From positions 1 through 6,911 of the forward strand of contig MEEC01000269.1 in NCBI GenBank assembly GCA_001724315.1: DNA of 6,911 bases, written 5' to 3'. Of the stretch, positions 1 to 5,832 are shown piece after piece. Position numbers and translations under genes: made by a program. Position 1 is the first letter of the stretch. Every line of letters begins with the position of its first letter. This DNA is from Lautropia sp. SCN 70-15. GTDB lineage: Bacteria; Pseudomonadota; Gammaproteobacteria; Burkholderiales; Burkholderiaceae_E. A model generated the notes under the pieces. That model was not told where the DNA came from. It saw nothing but the letters and a program-made list of their open reading frames with translations, and searched no databases.

Positions 1-920
1 AGCAGCAACAGCGCCAGTACCAGCGGCCAGGGTCCGGCCGTGGCGAACCCGAGTGCGATGGCGATCAGCGAGGAGGCGATCATCACGCCGGCGATCAGGC
101 GGCGGCGGCCGATCCTGAGCGCCATCTCGTTGCCCAGGATGCTGGCCGGCATCGCGATCAGCGTGACCGCCACGCTGACGCCGACGGCGTCGATCCAGCC
201 GGGCGCGCCGCTGCGCGCGGCGGTGAACAGCCAGAACGACACGATCCAGGCGCGCATTGCCGCCAGCTCGAAGCAGTGCGCGCCGTAGCCGAGCACGAAG
301 GCCATTGCCGGGCGGTTGCGCAGAACCGGCCGGAAGTCCAGCAGGCGCGCGCCGGCGCGCGGCGTGGGCTGCCAGGCCGGCAGCGACAGCGCGACCGCCA
401 TCATCACCAGCGGCCCGCAGCCCAGGCCCACGAAGGCCGCCTGCCAGCCGAACCGCCGCTCCAGGAGCTGGGCGACCAGGAAGGACAGGCCCACGCCGAT
501 CGAGTAGCTCGAGGTGTAGAGGGTGATGCTGCGCGAGGCGTCGCCCGGCGGCAGGCGGTCGGTCAGCGCGCGCAGCCCCGGCATGTATGCGCCCGCGAAG
601 CCGGCCCCGGCGAGCGCCCACAGCAGCGCCGCCGACCAGAAGTCGCGCGCGAGGGCGGCGAAGGCGAAGGTGGCCAGCGCGCTGAGCAGGGAACCGACCA
701 TCAGGATGCGGCGCGCGTCGACCCGGTCGGTCAGCGTGGTGGTGAGCGGCACCACGCAGGCGTAGCCGATGAAGAAAGCGCCGGATATCGCGCCGCTCTC
801 GGCGGCGCTCAGGCCCCACAGCTCGGCGAAGCGCGGGATCAGCGCCGAGAAGGCCATGTGCGGCAGCAGGCTGCCGAGCTGGCCCGCGCACATCGCGGCG
901 ACGAGGGTGGCGGGGCGCAT
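1..920 (-). CDS. MFS family transporter, C-terminus beyond the window
   Basis: Probable inner-membrane secondary transporter of the major facilitator superfamily; the substrate is not identifiable. Reading the minus strand from the ATG at 920-918 gives 306 residues with no stop up to the left edge. The protein is mostly hydrophobic segments separated by short basic loops. A motif A-like loop TDRVDARR (residues 64-71) follows the second membrane segment, and a second arginine-rich loop, GRRRL (271-275), sits where the C-terminal half repeats it. This is about three quarters of a usual 390-410 residue MFS protein. An in-frame TGA two codons upstream (926-924) limits the start to this ATG or a later one; the upstream AGG gives only a weak ribosome site. 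It is transcribed divergently from the macro-domain gene. The family call is firm; the substrate is unknown. Confidence 0.87.
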   Translation of the reverse strand, partial: MRPATLVAAMCAGQLGSLLPHMAFSALIPRFAELWGLSAAESGAISGAFFIGYACVVPLTTTLTDRVDARRILMVGSLLSALATFAFAALARDFWSAALLWALAGAGFAGAYMPGLRALTDRLPPGDASRSITLYTSSYSIGVGLSFLVAQLLERRFGWQAAFVGLGCGPLVMMAVALSLPAWQPTPRAGARLLDFRPVLRNRPAMAFVLGYGAHCFELAAMRAWIVSFWLFTAARSGAPGWIDAVGVSVAVTLIAMPASILGNEMALRIGRRRLIAGVMIASSLIAIALGFATAGPWPLVLALLL

Positions 921-1089
921 CGGTCAGCCTGGTGCTTGCAGCGGGTGCAGGGGGACTGGCATCGGTTGACCCGCGTCAGGCTGCGGGCGGCAAATGACGG
1001 GAATAATGATGACATTGGGCGGGCAGTTCCTTGCGTGCCGTCTGCCCCTTGCATCCTCCTCCTCCACTATCCAGACCGGAAAACGTTCC
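921..1089. promoter_or_regulatory. Divergent intergenic region, MFS gene / macro-domain gene
   Basis: These 169 bases separate two divergent starts and so should hold both promoters. The stretch at about 991-1017 is clearly richer in A and T than its surroundings and includes AATAAT (1002-1007), a 5/6 match to a -10 box on the plus strand. No convincing -35 box lies 16-18 bases upstream: TTGACC at 966-971 is about 30 bases away. The patch is flanked by an imperfect inverted repeat, CAAATGAC (991-998) against GACATTGG (1011-1018), which matches at 6 of 8 positions. Assigning promoters here is inference only. Confidence 0.3.
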
Positions 1090-1596
1090 ATGATCCGTAA
1101 AGTCGAAGGCGACATCCTCCTGACCAAGGCCCAGTTCATCGCGCACGGCATCGCGCCGCAAGACCACTTCGACACCGGCCTGGCGCTGGCGCTGCGCGAG
1201 CGCTGGCCGTCGATGGTTCGCGACTACCGGCATGCGATCCACGGCAAGCCGCTGGCGTCCGGCGAGACCTGGGCATGGCGCGGCGTCGATGCCGACGGCA
1301 GCACGCGCGGCATCGTCAACCTGCTGACCCAGGACATGATGGGAAGCGGCGGGTCGGCCAGACCCGGCAAGGCCGCCACCGAGAACGTGAGCCGCGCCTT
1401 GAAGGCGCTGGCGAAGTTCGTCCGCGACGAGAAGGTGCAGAGCCTGGCGCTGCCTCGCCTGGCCACCGGCGTGGGCGGCCTCGAGTGGGCGCAGGTCGAG
1501 CCGCTCGTGAAGCAGCACCTGGCCGACCTGGACATTCCGGTCGTCGTGTACGAAACCTACCGGGCCGGCGTGCCGGCCGACGAGCAGCTGGGCTGA
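1090..1596 (+). CDS. Macro-domain protein (ADP-ribose binding/hydrolase-like)
   Basis: A 168-residue single-domain cytoplasmic protein. The N-terminal strand ends in GDIL (7-10), the usual macro-domain beginning. IAHG (17-20) and DTGLALALRERWP (28-40) correspond to the first ligand loop and following helix, VNLLTQ (76-81) to the central strand, and LPRLATGVGGLEW (121-133) to the glycine-rich phosphate loop. Macro domains bind ADP-ribose or its derivatives, and many remove ADP-ribose from proteins, nucleic acids or ADP-ribose-1''-phosphate. By eye, the lysine used by TARG1/DarG-type enzymes after the central strand is Gln81, and the TARG1 aspartate in the last loop is a glycine. A phosphatase-like or binding-only role is therefore as likely as TARG1-type hydrolysis. 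I chose the ATG at 1090 over the in-frame ATG at 994 because GDIL then falls at the normal distance and GGA lies about 9 bases upstream. No DarT-like toxin gene adjoins it. Its stop is 31 bases from the convergent CDF stop. Confidence 0.85.
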   Translation: MIRKVEGDILLTKAQFIAHGIAPQDHFDTGLALALRERWPSMVRDYRHAIHGKPLASGETWAWRGVDADGSTRGIVNLLTQDMMGSGGSARPGKAATENVSRALKALAKFVRDEKVQSLALPRLATGVGGLEWAQVEPLVKQHLADLDIPVVVYETYRAGVPADEQLG

Positions 1597-1627
1597 CCGC
1601 CCGCGCCGCGCGCCGGCGCTTCGGTTT

Positions 1628-2262
1628 TCAGTGCGTCGCCGAGGTCGCCAGCTCGATCTCGCCGCGCGCCTGCCTGAGCACCGACACCGAAGCGGTCAGG
1701 GCGAGCGTGGCCATCACGCTCGCCACGATCAGGTCGGGCCAGGCGGTGCCGGTGCCGAACACGCCGAGCGCCGCAATCCCCACCGCGACGTTCCCGATCG
1801 CATCGTTGCGGCTGCACAGCCACACGGAGCGCAGGTTGGCGTCGCCTTCGCGAAAGCTGAACAGCATCACCGCGACGCCGGCGTTCACCGCCAGCGCCAG
1901 CAGGGCGATCGCGCCCATCGTGATGGGCTCGGGCGCCGAGCCCGCCGCCGCGGCCCAGGCCGCCTTGCCGAGCACGAAGGCCCCGTAGGCGCCCATCGTG
2001 GCGCCCTTGATCCAGGCGGCGCGGGCCCCCACAGCAGGCCCATCGAGAGCACGGCCAGCGACAGCGCGTAGTTGGCCGCGTCGCCGGCGAAGTCGACCGC
2101 GTCGGCCAGCAGCGAGACCGATCCGGACTTCAGTCCGCCGACGATCTCGACCGCGAACATCGCGGCGTTGAGGATCAGGGCGATCCACAGCACCCGGCGA
2201 AGCCGCGGGCTGCTCGCGTCGAATTCGGTGGCACTGCAGTGATCGCCGTGGCAATGGGACAC
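1628..2262 (-). pseudogene. Cation diffusion facilitator (CDF) metal efflux protein, frameshifted
   Basis: Inner-membrane proton-coupled exporter of divalent metal ions (Zn, Cd or Co class). Translation from a GTG (2262-2260) gives a His/Cys-rich start (MSHCHGDHC), a first membrane segment near residues 24-43 and LLADAVDFAGD (51-61) with the paired aspartates expected in membrane segment 2. It then reads to LSMGLLW (72-78) and loses homology. The family-like sequence resumes one frame away at ARAAWIKG and continues through WLCSRNDAIGN to the TGA at 1630-1628. The break falls in the run CCCCC at 2026-2030. Restoring one base to give TGG-CGG-GCC would make a continuous protein of about 211 residues with W-R-A-R at the joint, the usual size of this short CDF group. 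GGAAG (2274-2270) lies 7 bases before the GTG. It is divergent from a CadR-like regulator, with a MerR-type promoter in front. Either the gene is broken in this strain or one base is missing from the sequence. Confidence 0.85.
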
Positions 2263-2269
2263 GATGAGT

Positions 2270-2274
2270 CTTCC
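2270..2274 (-). promoter_or_regulatory. Ribosome binding site supporting the GTG start of the CDF gene
   Basis: Minus strand GGAAG, 7 bases before the GTG at 2262-2260. No in-frame ATG lies nearby that would preserve the His/Cys-rich N-terminus, so this site decides the start. Confidence 0.55.
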
Positions 2275-2298
2275 GTTCGAGGATGTTTCGATGACGCC

Positions 2299-2329
2299 AT
2301 TAGAAAGCCTGTAGTCGCTACGGAGTCAA
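2299..2329 (-). promoter_or_regulatory. MerR-type promoter and operator for the CDF gene
   Basis: On the minus strand, the -35 box TTGACT (2329-2324) and -10 box TCTAAT (2304-2299) are separated by exactly 19 bases (2305-2323). Ordinary sigma-70 promoters have about 17. The long spacer contains an imperfect dyad centred at 2316, GTAG-TCG-CTAC (2311-2321), extended by a pairing C/G at 2309/2323. This is the architecture MerR-family activators act on: the bound regulator holds the over-long promoter inactive and untwists it when metal binds. Transcription would begin near 2292, giving a leader of about 30 bases that includes the Shine-Dalgarno. The likely regulator is the adjacent CadR-like protein. 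Confidence 0.8.
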
Positions 2330-2340
2330 GGGGCTAGAAT
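2311..2340 (+). promoter_or_regulatory. Candidate promoter of the cadR-like gene, overlapping the operator
   Basis: TAGAAT at 2335-2340 is a good plus-strand -10 box (5/6). A -35 at the right distance (about 2312-2317, TAGTCG) is weak and lies inside the dyad of the divergent promoter. A start near 2347 would leave a short leader with GGAG at 2361-2364, 6 bases before the regulator ATG. Overlap with the operator would let the regulator limit its own synthesis, as is common in this family. The -10 is seen; the rest is inference. Confidence 0.42.
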
Positions 2341-2370
2341 GATCGACAGTTCCCTCCATCGGAGCATCCC

Positions 2371-2802
2371 ATGCGAATCGGCGAGCTTGCGAAGGCCACC
2401 GGCGTCGACGTCGAGACCATCCGCTACTACGAGAAGGCCGGCCTGCTGCCGGAACCGGCGCGCGAGAGCAATGGCTACCGCGCCTACGGCGTCGATCACC
2501 TCGAGCGGCTGGCCTTCGTGCGCCACTGCCGCGCGCTGGACATGCCGCTCGAGGCGGTCCGGCGCTTGCTGGAGTTCGTGGCCCGACCGGAAGCCGACTG
2601 CGGCGACATCAACGAACTGATCGACGACCAGCTGGGCCGGGTCCGCGCCCGGATCGACAGTCTGCGGGCGCTCGAGCGCCAGCTGGCGGCGCTGCGGGCG
2701 CAATGCGGCGAGCCGCACGAGGCGCGCGAGTGCGGCATCCTGCAGGAACTGGTGGCGGCAGCGCACGGCGAGGCCTGCGCCTGTCACGGCGCGAGGGGCT
2801 GA
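2371..2802 (+). CDS. cadR: MerR-family metal-responsive regulator, CadR/PbrR type
   Basis: A 143-residue transcription activator sensing Cd(II)/Pb(II)-class metals. The N-terminal winged helix-turn-helix (MRIGELAKATGVDVETIRYY, 1-20, continuing to about 70) has the standard MerR sequence, including the EKAGLLP wing. A dimerisation helix follows (about 83-112). Cys77 (DCGDIN), Cys112 (QCGE) and Cys121 (ECGILQEL) form the three-cysteine metal site typical of CadR and PbrR. The tail carries His132, Cys136, Cys138 and His139, which could form a second metal site like the C-terminal site of CadR, but with cysteines. GGAG 6 bases before the ATG supports the start. It is divergent from the CDF efflux gene, which it most likely activates through the 19-base-spacer promoter between them. 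The family is certain; the exact metal is not. The gene is intact even though its presumed target is frameshifted. Confidence 0.93.
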   Translation: MRIGELAKATGVDVETIRYYEKAGLLPEPARESNGYRAYGVDHLERLAFVRHCRALDMPLEAVRRLLEFVARPEADCGDINELIDDQLGRVRARIDSLRALERQLAALRAQCGEPHEARECGILQELVAAAHGEACACHGARG

Positions 2803-2844
2803 ACGGCGGCAACGAGGCCCCGGGCGCCGGCGCCGCTTGACCGT

Positions 2845-2878
2845 CGTCATGGTCCTGACGCGGAACACAGGTTCTAAT
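2845..2878 (+). promoter_or_regulatory. Candidate operator and promoter of the ABC importer operon
   Basis: The 114-base gap before the importer operon contains a perfect 5-base inverted repeat, CGTCA (2845-2849) and TGACG (2856-2860), with a 6-base spacer that has one more pairing position. Downstream, TCTAAT (2873-2878) is a fair -10 box. The matching -35 position (about 2850-2855, TGGTCC) is poor and lies inside the dyad. An activator or repressor site is plausible but unproven. I see no convincing terminator for the preceding gene: the GC palindromes near 2820-2837 lack a T run. Confidence 0.27.
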
Positions 2879-2916
2879 TCCAGGGATTCGAACCGACGAT
2901 CGGACGAGACGGCGCG

Positions 2917-3705
2917 ATGTTCCCGCGGGTGGTGACCTTCGTTTACCTGATCTACCTGGTCACGCCTATCCTGCTGCTCTTCGTGGGGTCCTTCGGCGAC
3001 CTGTGGCTCGGCACGCTGCTGCCCACCGGGTTCACCACGCGCTGGTACCTCGAAGTCGCGGGCGACCCCAGCTTCCAGCGCGCCTTCATGGCCAGCCTGA
3101 TCGTCGCCGGGGCGGCCTGCGCGGCCTGCCTGGCCATTGGCCTGCCGCTGGCCTACGCGGTGTTCAAGGCGCGCGACCCGCGCATCCGTGCGCTGTCGCG
3201 CGCGCTCTACCAGTTGCCGATCGCGCTGCCGCCGCTGGTGCTCGCCTTCGGCTACATCCTCGTCTTCTCGTCCGACACGCTGCCGTGGCTGGGCAGCATC
3301 TGGCTGCTGATCGCCGGGCACATCGTGCTCGGCCTGCCGTATTTCCTGCAGGCGGTGGTGGCGGACATGCAGCGGCTCGGCCTGCAGGTGCTCGAGGACG
3401 CCGCCGAGTCCTGCGGCAGCACCGGCCTGCAGCGCTACCTGCACATCGTGCTGCCGGCGTTGCGTCACTCGATCCTGTCGGGGCTGATCGTGGTGGCCGC
3501 GCTGTCGATCGGCGAGTTCCAGTTCTCGAACCTGGTCGCCGGCTTCCTGAACCGCACCTACCCGGTCGTGCTGCTGCAGGCCTTCTACGGGGCCACCGGC
3601 TTCGCCTGCGCGGCTACCGTGATCCTCCTGCTGCTCGCGCTGCTCGCCTCGGTGTCGGGGGCGCTCACCGCCAACCGCGCCGCCCGGATGACGCCCGCCC
3701 GATGA
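2917..3705 (+). CDS. ABC importer permease, PotC/PhnV-like
   Basis: One of the two inner-membrane subunits forming the translocation path of a binding-protein-dependent importer. The 262 residues show about six hydrophobic segments (near 4-26, 58-82, 98-118, 126-147, 184-206 and 228-252). The cytoplasmic EAA-type loop that docks on the ATPase reads EDAAESCGSTG (160-170) and ends in LP at 179-180. The run GEFQFSNLVAGFLNRTYP (199-216) resembles permeases of the polyamine/2-aminoethylphosphonate group. Length is normal for the family. The start has only a weak ribosome site (GGACGAG at 2902-2908), but the first membrane helix begins straight after it. The stop overlaps the ATPase start as ATGA, so the two are almost certainly co-translated. 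The substrate cannot be inferred from this subunit. Confidence 0.9.
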   Translation: MFPRVVTFVYLIYLVTPILLLFVGSFGDLWLGTLLPTGFTTRWYLEVAGDPSFQRAFMASLIVAGAACAACLAIGLPLAYAVFKARDPRIRALSRALYQLPIALPPLVLAFGYILVFSSDTLPWLGSIWLLIAGHIVLGLPYFLQAVVADMQRLGLQVLEDAAESCGSTGLQRYLHIVLPALRHSILSGLIVVAALSIGEFQFSNLVAGFLNRTYPVVLLQAFYGATGFACAATVILLLLALLASVSGALTANRAARMTPAR

Positions 3706-4733
3706 ACGACGCCGTCGAACTGGAGAAGCTGAACTTCGCCTACCCCGGAGGCGGGGCGGGCATCTTCGACCTGTCGATGTCGATGGCGCCCGGCGAGCTG
3801 GTCGTCTGCATCGGCCCATCGGGCTGCGGCAAGACCACGCTGCTCAAGCTGATCGCGGGCTTCCTGCGGCCCGACTCGGGCGTCGTGCGGCTGGCCGGGC
3901 AGGACGTGACCGGCACCAGTGTGCGCGACCGCGGCTGCGGCATCGTGTTCCAGTCCTACGCGCTGTTTCCGCACATGCGGGTGTGGGAGAACATCGCGTA
4001 TCCGCTGCGGGTGCGCGGGGCCGACGAGAAGGCGCGCCGCGCGAAGGCCGACGAGATGCTCGAGATGATCGGCCTGCCCGGGCTGGGCGATCGGCTGCCG
4101 GCGCAACTGTCCGGCGGCCAGCAGCAGCGGGTGGCGCTTGCGCGCGCGCTGGCCTTCGAGCCGCGGGTGCTGCTGCTCGACGAGCCGCTGTCGGCGCTCG
4201 ACGCCGCCACGCGCGTGGCGATGCGCGACGAGATCCGGCGCATTCCCAAGCTGCGCGGCATCGCGGCGCTGCTGATCACGCACGACCAGGACGAGGCGCT
4301 GTCGCTGGCCGACCGGATCGCGGTGCTCAAGGACGGCAGGCTGGTGCAGATCGACGAGCCCCATGCGCTGTACGACCGGCCGGCCGACGCCTTCGTCGCC
4401 GGCTTCGTGGGCCGCGCCAACATCGTCGACGGCGAGGCCGACGGGCCCGAGAGCGGGCGCTTCGCGATCGGCCGGCTCGCCACGCCCGCGCACGGGCGCG
4501 CGGCCGGCGCGCCGCTGCGAATGCTGGTGCGCCCCGAGCGTCTCGAACCCGCGAGCGTGCCGGACGGCGAGAACGCCTTCGCGGTGCGCGTGCTGCACGA
4601 CCGCTTCTACGGTGCGACGCGCCAGCTCGAACTCGCGATCGGCGAGGCCGTGCTCGAGCTCGAGACCACGTCGCGCGAACCGATCACCCACGTTCGCGTG
4701 CCCAGGCACGCGATCCAGTTCCTGCCCAACTGA
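3702..4733 (+). CDS. ABC importer ATP-binding protein, PotA/FbpC/PhnT type
   Basis: The cytoplasmic ATPase that powers the importer. Its 343 residues contain every nucleotide-binding motif: Walker A GPSGCGKT (38-45), Q-loop Gln84, signature LSGGQ (136-140), Walker B VLLLDE (156-161), D-loop SALD (164-167) and switch His194 in THDQDEAL. Beyond about 240 is a TOBE-like regulatory domain with LVRPERL (275-281), typical of polyamine, iron and sugar importer ATPases. Length matches the family. The ATG lies inside the stop of the upstream permease (4-base overlap), and the stop codon overlaps the Shine-Dalgarno of the binding-protein gene. All catalytic residues are present, so it should be active. 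Substrate assignment within this family is unreliable from the ATPase alone. Confidence 0.95.
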   Translation: MNDAVELEKLNFAYPGGGAGIFDLSMSMAPGELVVCIGPSGCGKTTLLKLIAGFLRPDSGVVRLAGQDVTGTSVRDRGCGIVFQSYALFPHMRVWENIAYPLRVRGADEKARRAKADEMLEMIGLPGLGDRLPAQLSGGQQQRVALARALAFEPRVLLLDEPLSALDAATRVAMRDEIRRIPKLRGIAALLITHDQDEALSLADRIAVLKDGRLVQIDEPHALYDRPADAFVAGFVGRANIVDGEADGPESGRFAIGRLATPAHGRAAGAPLRMLVRPERLEPASVPDGENAFAVRVLHDRFYGATRQLELAIGEAVLELETTSREPITHVRVPRHAIQFLPN

Positions 4734-4738
4734 AGGAG
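4733..4738 (+). promoter_or_regulatory. Ribosome binding site of the binding-protein gene
   Basis: AAGGAG, 7 bases before the ATG at 4746, shares its first base with the TGA stop of the ATPase gene. It is the best-spaced Shine-Dalgarno in the operon, fitting the need for more binding protein than membrane subunits. Confidence 0.7.
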
Positions 4739-4745
4739 CCGAAAG

Positions 4746-5825
4746 ATGGACTCGATCAGACGGATGATTCTCGCGGGCGTCGCGGCGCTCGCGGTCGCCC
4801 CTGCCTTGGCACAGACCGTGCTCGACTCGCCGGAGCTCTATCCGGGCGAGAAGGCCCTGTACGAGGCCGCGAAGAAGGAAGGCATGGTGGTGAGCTTCGA
4901 CACCGGCCCGACCTGGGCGAACTGGGCGGCGCAGTTCGCGGCTTTCAAGAAACGCTACCCCGACGTCGAGCTCGTCTACAACGACCTCGGGTCCGCGGCC
5001 ACCGTGGTGGCGCTCGACAAGGCGCGCAACCGGCCGCAGGCCGATACCGCCTACTACTTCGCGGCCTCCGCGGTCGACGCGGTCAAGAAGGGCGTGGTCG
5101 CGCCGTTCAAGCCGGTGAATTTCGACAAGCTGCCCGAGGTGTTCAAGGAGCCCGAGGGGCGCTGGTTCACGATCCACACGCTGACCATCGCCTTCGTGGT
5201 CAACACGAAGCTGGTGAAGAACGTGCCGCAATCCTGGAAGGACCTGCTCGAGCCCGAGTACAAGAACTCGATCGTGTTCCTGGATCCGCGCTCGACCGGG
5301 GTGGGGCAGGTGATGTCCTTCGCCGCCAACTTCGCGGCCGGCGGCGACATGGACAACGTGAAGCCCGGCCTCGACTACCTGGGCAAGCTGCACCGCTCGG
5401 GCAACATCCTGCGGGTGCTCGGCACCACGCCTTACGCGCAGTTCGTGAAGGGCGAGATCCCGATCTGGATCTCCTACGAGAACGACGGGCTCAAGGCCAA
5501 GCACATCGACGGCCTGGGCGATGCGGTGTCGGTCGTCATCCCGAAGGAGGCCTCGGCTGCGGCGCCCTACGGCATCAGCCTGGTCGAGAAGGGCCCCAAC
5601 CCGAACGCCGGCAAGCTGTGGCTGAACTTCATCATGACCGAGTTCGGCCAGGGCATCTTCGCGCAGGGCTTCGTGCGGCCCAGCGTGCCGGGCGTGAAGC
5701 TGCCCGACGCGGTGGCCGACAAGCTGCCGCCCGCGCCGCAGGTCAGGCCGCTCGACGTGATCAAGGCGGCCGCGCGCAAGGCCGAGATCGACGCCGGCTG
5801 GGTCGCGGCGACCGGCGGGCGCTGA
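4746..5825 (+). CDS. Periplasmic substrate-binding protein of the ABC importer
   Basis: The 359-residue soluble receptor that captures the substrate in the periplasm and delivers it to the two permeases. A clear Sec signal peptide has basic residues Arg5-Arg6, a hydrophobic core at 8-19 and PALA before a likely cut between Ala22 and Gln23. There is no lipobox cysteine. The mature part fits the group 1/6 extracellular solute-binding fold: KEGMVVSFDTG at the first strand (44-54), ARNRPQADTAYYF (93-105), VVNTKLVKNVPQSWKDLLEP near the hinge (151-170), DPRSTG (180-185), and a C-terminal stretch PNPNAGKLWLNFIMTEFGQ (284-302) that is widespread in iron, polyamine and phosphonate binding proteins. 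I do not see an FbpA-like tyrosine pair in the C-terminal half; the only adjacent tyrosines are 103-104, so ferric iron is less likely. An organic or phosphonate-type ligand is possible, but the substrate is unassigned. Confidence 0.92.
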   Translation: MDSIRRMILAGVAALAVAPALAQTVLDSPELYPGEKALYEAAKKEGMVVSFDTGPTWANWAAQFAAFKKRYPDVELVYNDLGSAATVVALDKARNRPQADTAYYFAASAVDAVKKGVVAPFKPVNFDKLPEVFKEPEGRWFTIHTLTIAFVVNTKLVKNVPQSWKDLLEPEYKNSIVFLDPRSTGVGQVMSFAANFAAGGDMDNVKPGLDYLGKLHRSGNILRVLGTTPYAQFVKGEIPIWISYENDGLKAKHIDGLGDAVSVVIPKEASAAAPYGISLVEKGPNPNAGKLWLNFIMTEFGQGIFAQGFVRPSVPGVKLPDAVADKLPPAPQVRPLDVIKAAARKAEIDAGWVAATGGR

Positions 5826-5832
5826 GACGGAG

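Noticed and set aside
994..1089. 32-residue N-terminal extension of the macro-domain protein from the ATG at 994
   Set aside because: The extension has no macro-domain sequence and covers the likely promoter patch, and the ATG at 1090 places GDIL at the usual distance from the N-terminus.
276..1100. Plus-strand open frame of 274 residues across the left region
   Set aside because: Antisense to the MFS gene, compositionally biased, and it would run through the divergent promoter region into the macro-domain start.
1090..1596. DarTG-like toxin-antitoxin system
   Set aside because: Only a macro domain is present. No DarT-type ADP-ribosyltransferase gene is found on either side.
1597..1627. GC palindrome (GCGCCGGCGC) followed by TTTT between convergent genes, as a bidirectional terminator
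   Set aside because: The palindrome leaves no loop and the T run is only four bases after several intervening ones. It may still end transcription, but I cannot support it from the sequence.
2810..2840. GC-rich palindromic stretch after the regulator gene as a terminator
   Set aside because: Self-complementary GGCGCC units are present, but there is no T tract and no clear stem-loop.
2326..3819. Open frame of 497 residues on the minus strand
   Set aside because: Antisense to the CadR-like regulator and the first permease, with a low-complexity Arg/Gln/Gly composition and no recognisable motif.
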